Part shown: piece by piece, positions 47,146-48,726 of the stretch
Layout of the letters: every line of letters begins with the position of its first letter
Numbering within the stretch: the first letter of the stretch is position 1
Source: Streptomyces sp. ISL-43
GTDB taxonomy: Bacteria; Actinomycetota; Actinomycetes; Streptomycetales; Streptomycetaceae
Assembly (NCBI RefSeq): GCF_018614195.1
Contig: NZ_JAGGOT010000099.1
Span: 1 to 48,726 of the forward strand
Direction of reading: 5' to 3'
DNA: 48,726 bases
Made by a program: the position numbers and the translations under genes
Notes under the pieces: generated by a model
The model's input: only the letters and a program-made list of their open reading frames with translations
Databases searched by the model: none
What the model was told of the DNA's origin: nothing

Positions 47146-48710
47146 CCCTCACGACCACCGCGCGCCGCGGAGCACTCGCCACCGCCACCGCCCTGACCTC
47201 GGTCCTGCTGCTCGTCACCCCGGGCGCGTCCAGCGTCTCGGCCGCCGCGACCGCACCTGACGTCACGGGCTGGACGCCGCTCGACACCCAGTACCAGCAA
47301 CTGGACCCCGGAGTGGAGCTCTTCCGCTACAAGGAGACGTCCCCCAGCCCCCTGCGCGCGGGCAAGCCGCGCGAGCTGAACGTCCTGCGCATCGACCCGG
47401 CCGTCAGCGCCGTGAGGATCGAGAGCACGTACGGCAGGAAGGCGGGCGAGAGCGAGATAGTCCGCGATCAGCTGAACCAGTACGCCCAGCTCCCGCTGGC
47501 CGGGATCAACGCGAGCTACTTCACGAACGAGGGCCAGCACGCCGAGAGGCCGACCACGCCCGAGACCGTACAGAGCTTCGGCGCCACGGCCCGCGACGGC
47601 GTCCTGCTGGGCGCGGCCTGCGAGCCGACGAAGTCGGCCCGGCGCTCCCTCGTCCTTCAGCACGGCATTCCTTACGTGGCCGACCTGGCGACGGCTCTCT
47701 CCGTGACGAGCAGCGTTCCGCCGTCCGGCGGAGGCTCGGCGCTGCACAAGATCGACGACATCAACCGCAATCCCGGAGGCGCCATGACCTGCCCGCGGGA
47801 CGTCGAGGACGGTGTCGCGGACATGAAGGAGAAGGACCTCAAGGACGGTGTGGAGGACGGCTTCGAGCAGGTCATGGTGGACGGCAAGTTGGAGAAGGTG
47901 CCCGTCACGCTCGGGCTCACCTACGAAGACAGCCACGGGAAGACGGTGACCGTCCACCAGGATCCGCAGGAGATCATCCTCTTCAACGACCGCTACGGGA
48001 TGCCCACTCCGACCCCCGGCATGAACCCCAAGATCGGCTCGGACAACCAGGCGGGCTTCGAGGTGCAGGTCGAGGAGGACGGCACTCTCACCCGCCCGGC
48101 CGACTGGACCTCGCGCGGCGGACACCTGGTTCCCCAGGGCAAGCACATCCTCCAGGCCATCGGCGTGGAACCCACGGCCTGGCTGCAGGGAATGTTCGAC
48201 GCGAAGGCCAAGCTCACCATCGACCAGAAGGTGACCGACCTCGCCGACAACCGCAACATCCCGCTGGACGAGTCCGTGGACATCCTCTCCGGCGGTGCGC
48301 GCCTCATGGACGACGGCGTGCCCTACGCGCCCGGCTCGTGCGGGCGTACGGTCGGGAGCGGGAGCGACGTCATCTGCAAGGACTCGCGCACCACGCTGGG
48401 GGTCGACGACCAGGGGCGCACGGTCTTCGTGACGGTCACCGGCACGCGCGACGAGCCCGCGGACCCCGCGGAGGCGCTCGCCACGTACGACGGCGCCTTC
48501 TTCTCCGAGGTCACGAGCGTGTTCAAGGACCTCAAGGTCATGGACGCCATCAACCTCGACGGGGGCGGCTCGACGATGCTGCTCACGCGTGACCCGTCCA
48601 ACCCGAACAACTACACGCGCCAGACCGGCCTGACCGACCAGAAGCACCGGCCCGTCTTCGACTCCGTCTACGTGGGAGTGGGCGGCGAGTCCGTCACCCC
48701 GGGTACCTAG
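47142..48710 (+). CDS. Secreted phosphodiester-glycosidase-like (NAGPA domain) protein
   Basis: A 522-residue exported protein with a Sec signal (cut near V-S-A-A-A, residue 36). The NAGPA fold (phosphodiester alpha-N-acetylglucosaminidase type, PF09992) is marked by L-A-G-I-N-A-S-Y-F (about 117) and A-I-N-L-D-G-G-G-S-T-M-L-L (about 468-480), the defining motif. In bacteria the fold occurs in capsule, phage and cell-wall glycan metabolism. An inserted Glu/Lys/Asp-rich stretch (about 220-250, V-A-D-M-K-E-K-D-L-K-D-G) breaks the fold in the middle. It is coupled to the I36 gene. It ends 16 bases before the window edge. Confidence 0.9.
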   Translation: MTLTTTARRGALATATALTSVLLLVTPGASSVSAAATAPDVTGWTPLDTQYQQLDPGVELFRYKETSPSPLRAGKPRELNVLRIDPAVSAVRIESTYGRKAGESEIVRDQLNQYAQLPLAGINASYFTNEGQHAERPTTPETVQSFGATARDGVLLGAACEPTKSARRSLVLQHGIPYVADLATALSVTSSVPPSGGGSALHKIDDINRNPGGAMTCPRDVEDGVADMKEKDLKDGVEDGFEQVMVDGKLEKVPVTLGLTYEDSHGKTVTVHQDPQEIILFNDRYGMPTPTPGMNPKIGSDNQAGFEVQVEEDGTLTRPADWTSRGGHLVPQGKHILQAIGVEPTAWLQGMFDAKAKLTIDQKVTDLADNRNIPLDESVDILSGGARLMDDGVPYAPGSCGRTVGSGSDVICKDSRTTLGVDDQGRTVFVTVTGTRDEPADPAEALATYDGAFFSEVTSVFKDLKVMDAINLDGGGSTMLLTRDPSNPNNYTRQTGLTDQKHRPVFDSVYVGVGGESVTPGT

Positions 48711-48726
48711 ACGAGTCTTTCCGAAT

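Noticed and set aside
1..48726. tRNA genes, insertion sequences, integrases or attachment sites
   Set aside because: None was recognised on reading either strand. The absence was not confirmed by a dedicated search.

Overview
The window is a high-GC chromosomal segment from a Streptomyces-like actinomycete. The signs are very strong third-position G/C bias, many GTG/TTG starts, purine-rich ribosome sites, secreted proteins with Tat- or Sec-type signals, and dense TetR/XRE/MerR/LysR regulation. I saw no in-frame TTA codon while reading, but I did not scan exhaustively. There is no rRNA, tRNA, CRISPR array or intact mobile element that I can recognise. All domain calls come from reading motifs, without database searches.

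Layout. 1-3.4 kb: a DUF6745-type pair, a DUF4383 membrane protein and a GT1-type glycosyltransferase. 3.7-8.1 kb: a VOC protein and a three-subunit PaoABC-like molybdenum aldehyde oxidoreductase operon. 8.2-9.9 kb: a divergent TetR/aldo-keto reductase pair with twin operators. 10.0-12.2 kb: a wrecked Orn/Lys/Arg decarboxylase gene, then a DrrAB-type ABC transporter whose ATPase has lost its Walker A end. 12.2-15.1 kb: a two-domain VOC protein, an enoyl-CoA hydratase, a 2H phosphoesterase and an antibiotic-biosynthesis-type monooxygenase. 15.3-18.4 kb: two overlapping paralogues, each fusing a PfkB-family kinase domain to a C-terminal TIR-like nucleotide-binding domain. This pair is the best candidate for an undescribed, defence-like system. 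18.5-22.4 kb: truncated moeA abutting a sucC fragment, then intact sucD and an aldehyde dehydrogenase. 22.8-27.4 kb: VOC, methyltransferase/TetR, TetR/quinone-oxidoreductase, and a flavin monooxygenase stub. 27.5-34.2 kb: a cell-envelope and signalling block (M23-I36 protein, FHA protein, Ser/Thr kinase with an extracytoplasmic I36 domain, small secreted protein, SGNH hydrolase, NlpC/P60 protein). 34.4-41.7 kb: small unknowns, a MerR regulator fused to sliding-clamp domains, LysR/SDR/tautomerase, an XRE regulator, an F420-reductase-like protein, a HAD protein and a GNAT. 41.8-48.7 kb: an XRE-TPR regulator opposite an M64 peptidase, a damaged Asp/Glu racemase-like gene, and a secreted double-I36 protein coupled to a phosphodiester-glycosidase-like protein.

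Two themes run through the segment. First, the I36 (crystallin-like) secreted domain recurs in at least three genes and probably a fourth, including the sensor end of a kinase. Second, at least eight genes are truncated or frameshifted. At two places a pair of divergent genes has lost both 5' ends at one junction. Either this segment is decaying by internal deletion or the assembly has lost GC-rich promoter regions, and raw reads would decide.
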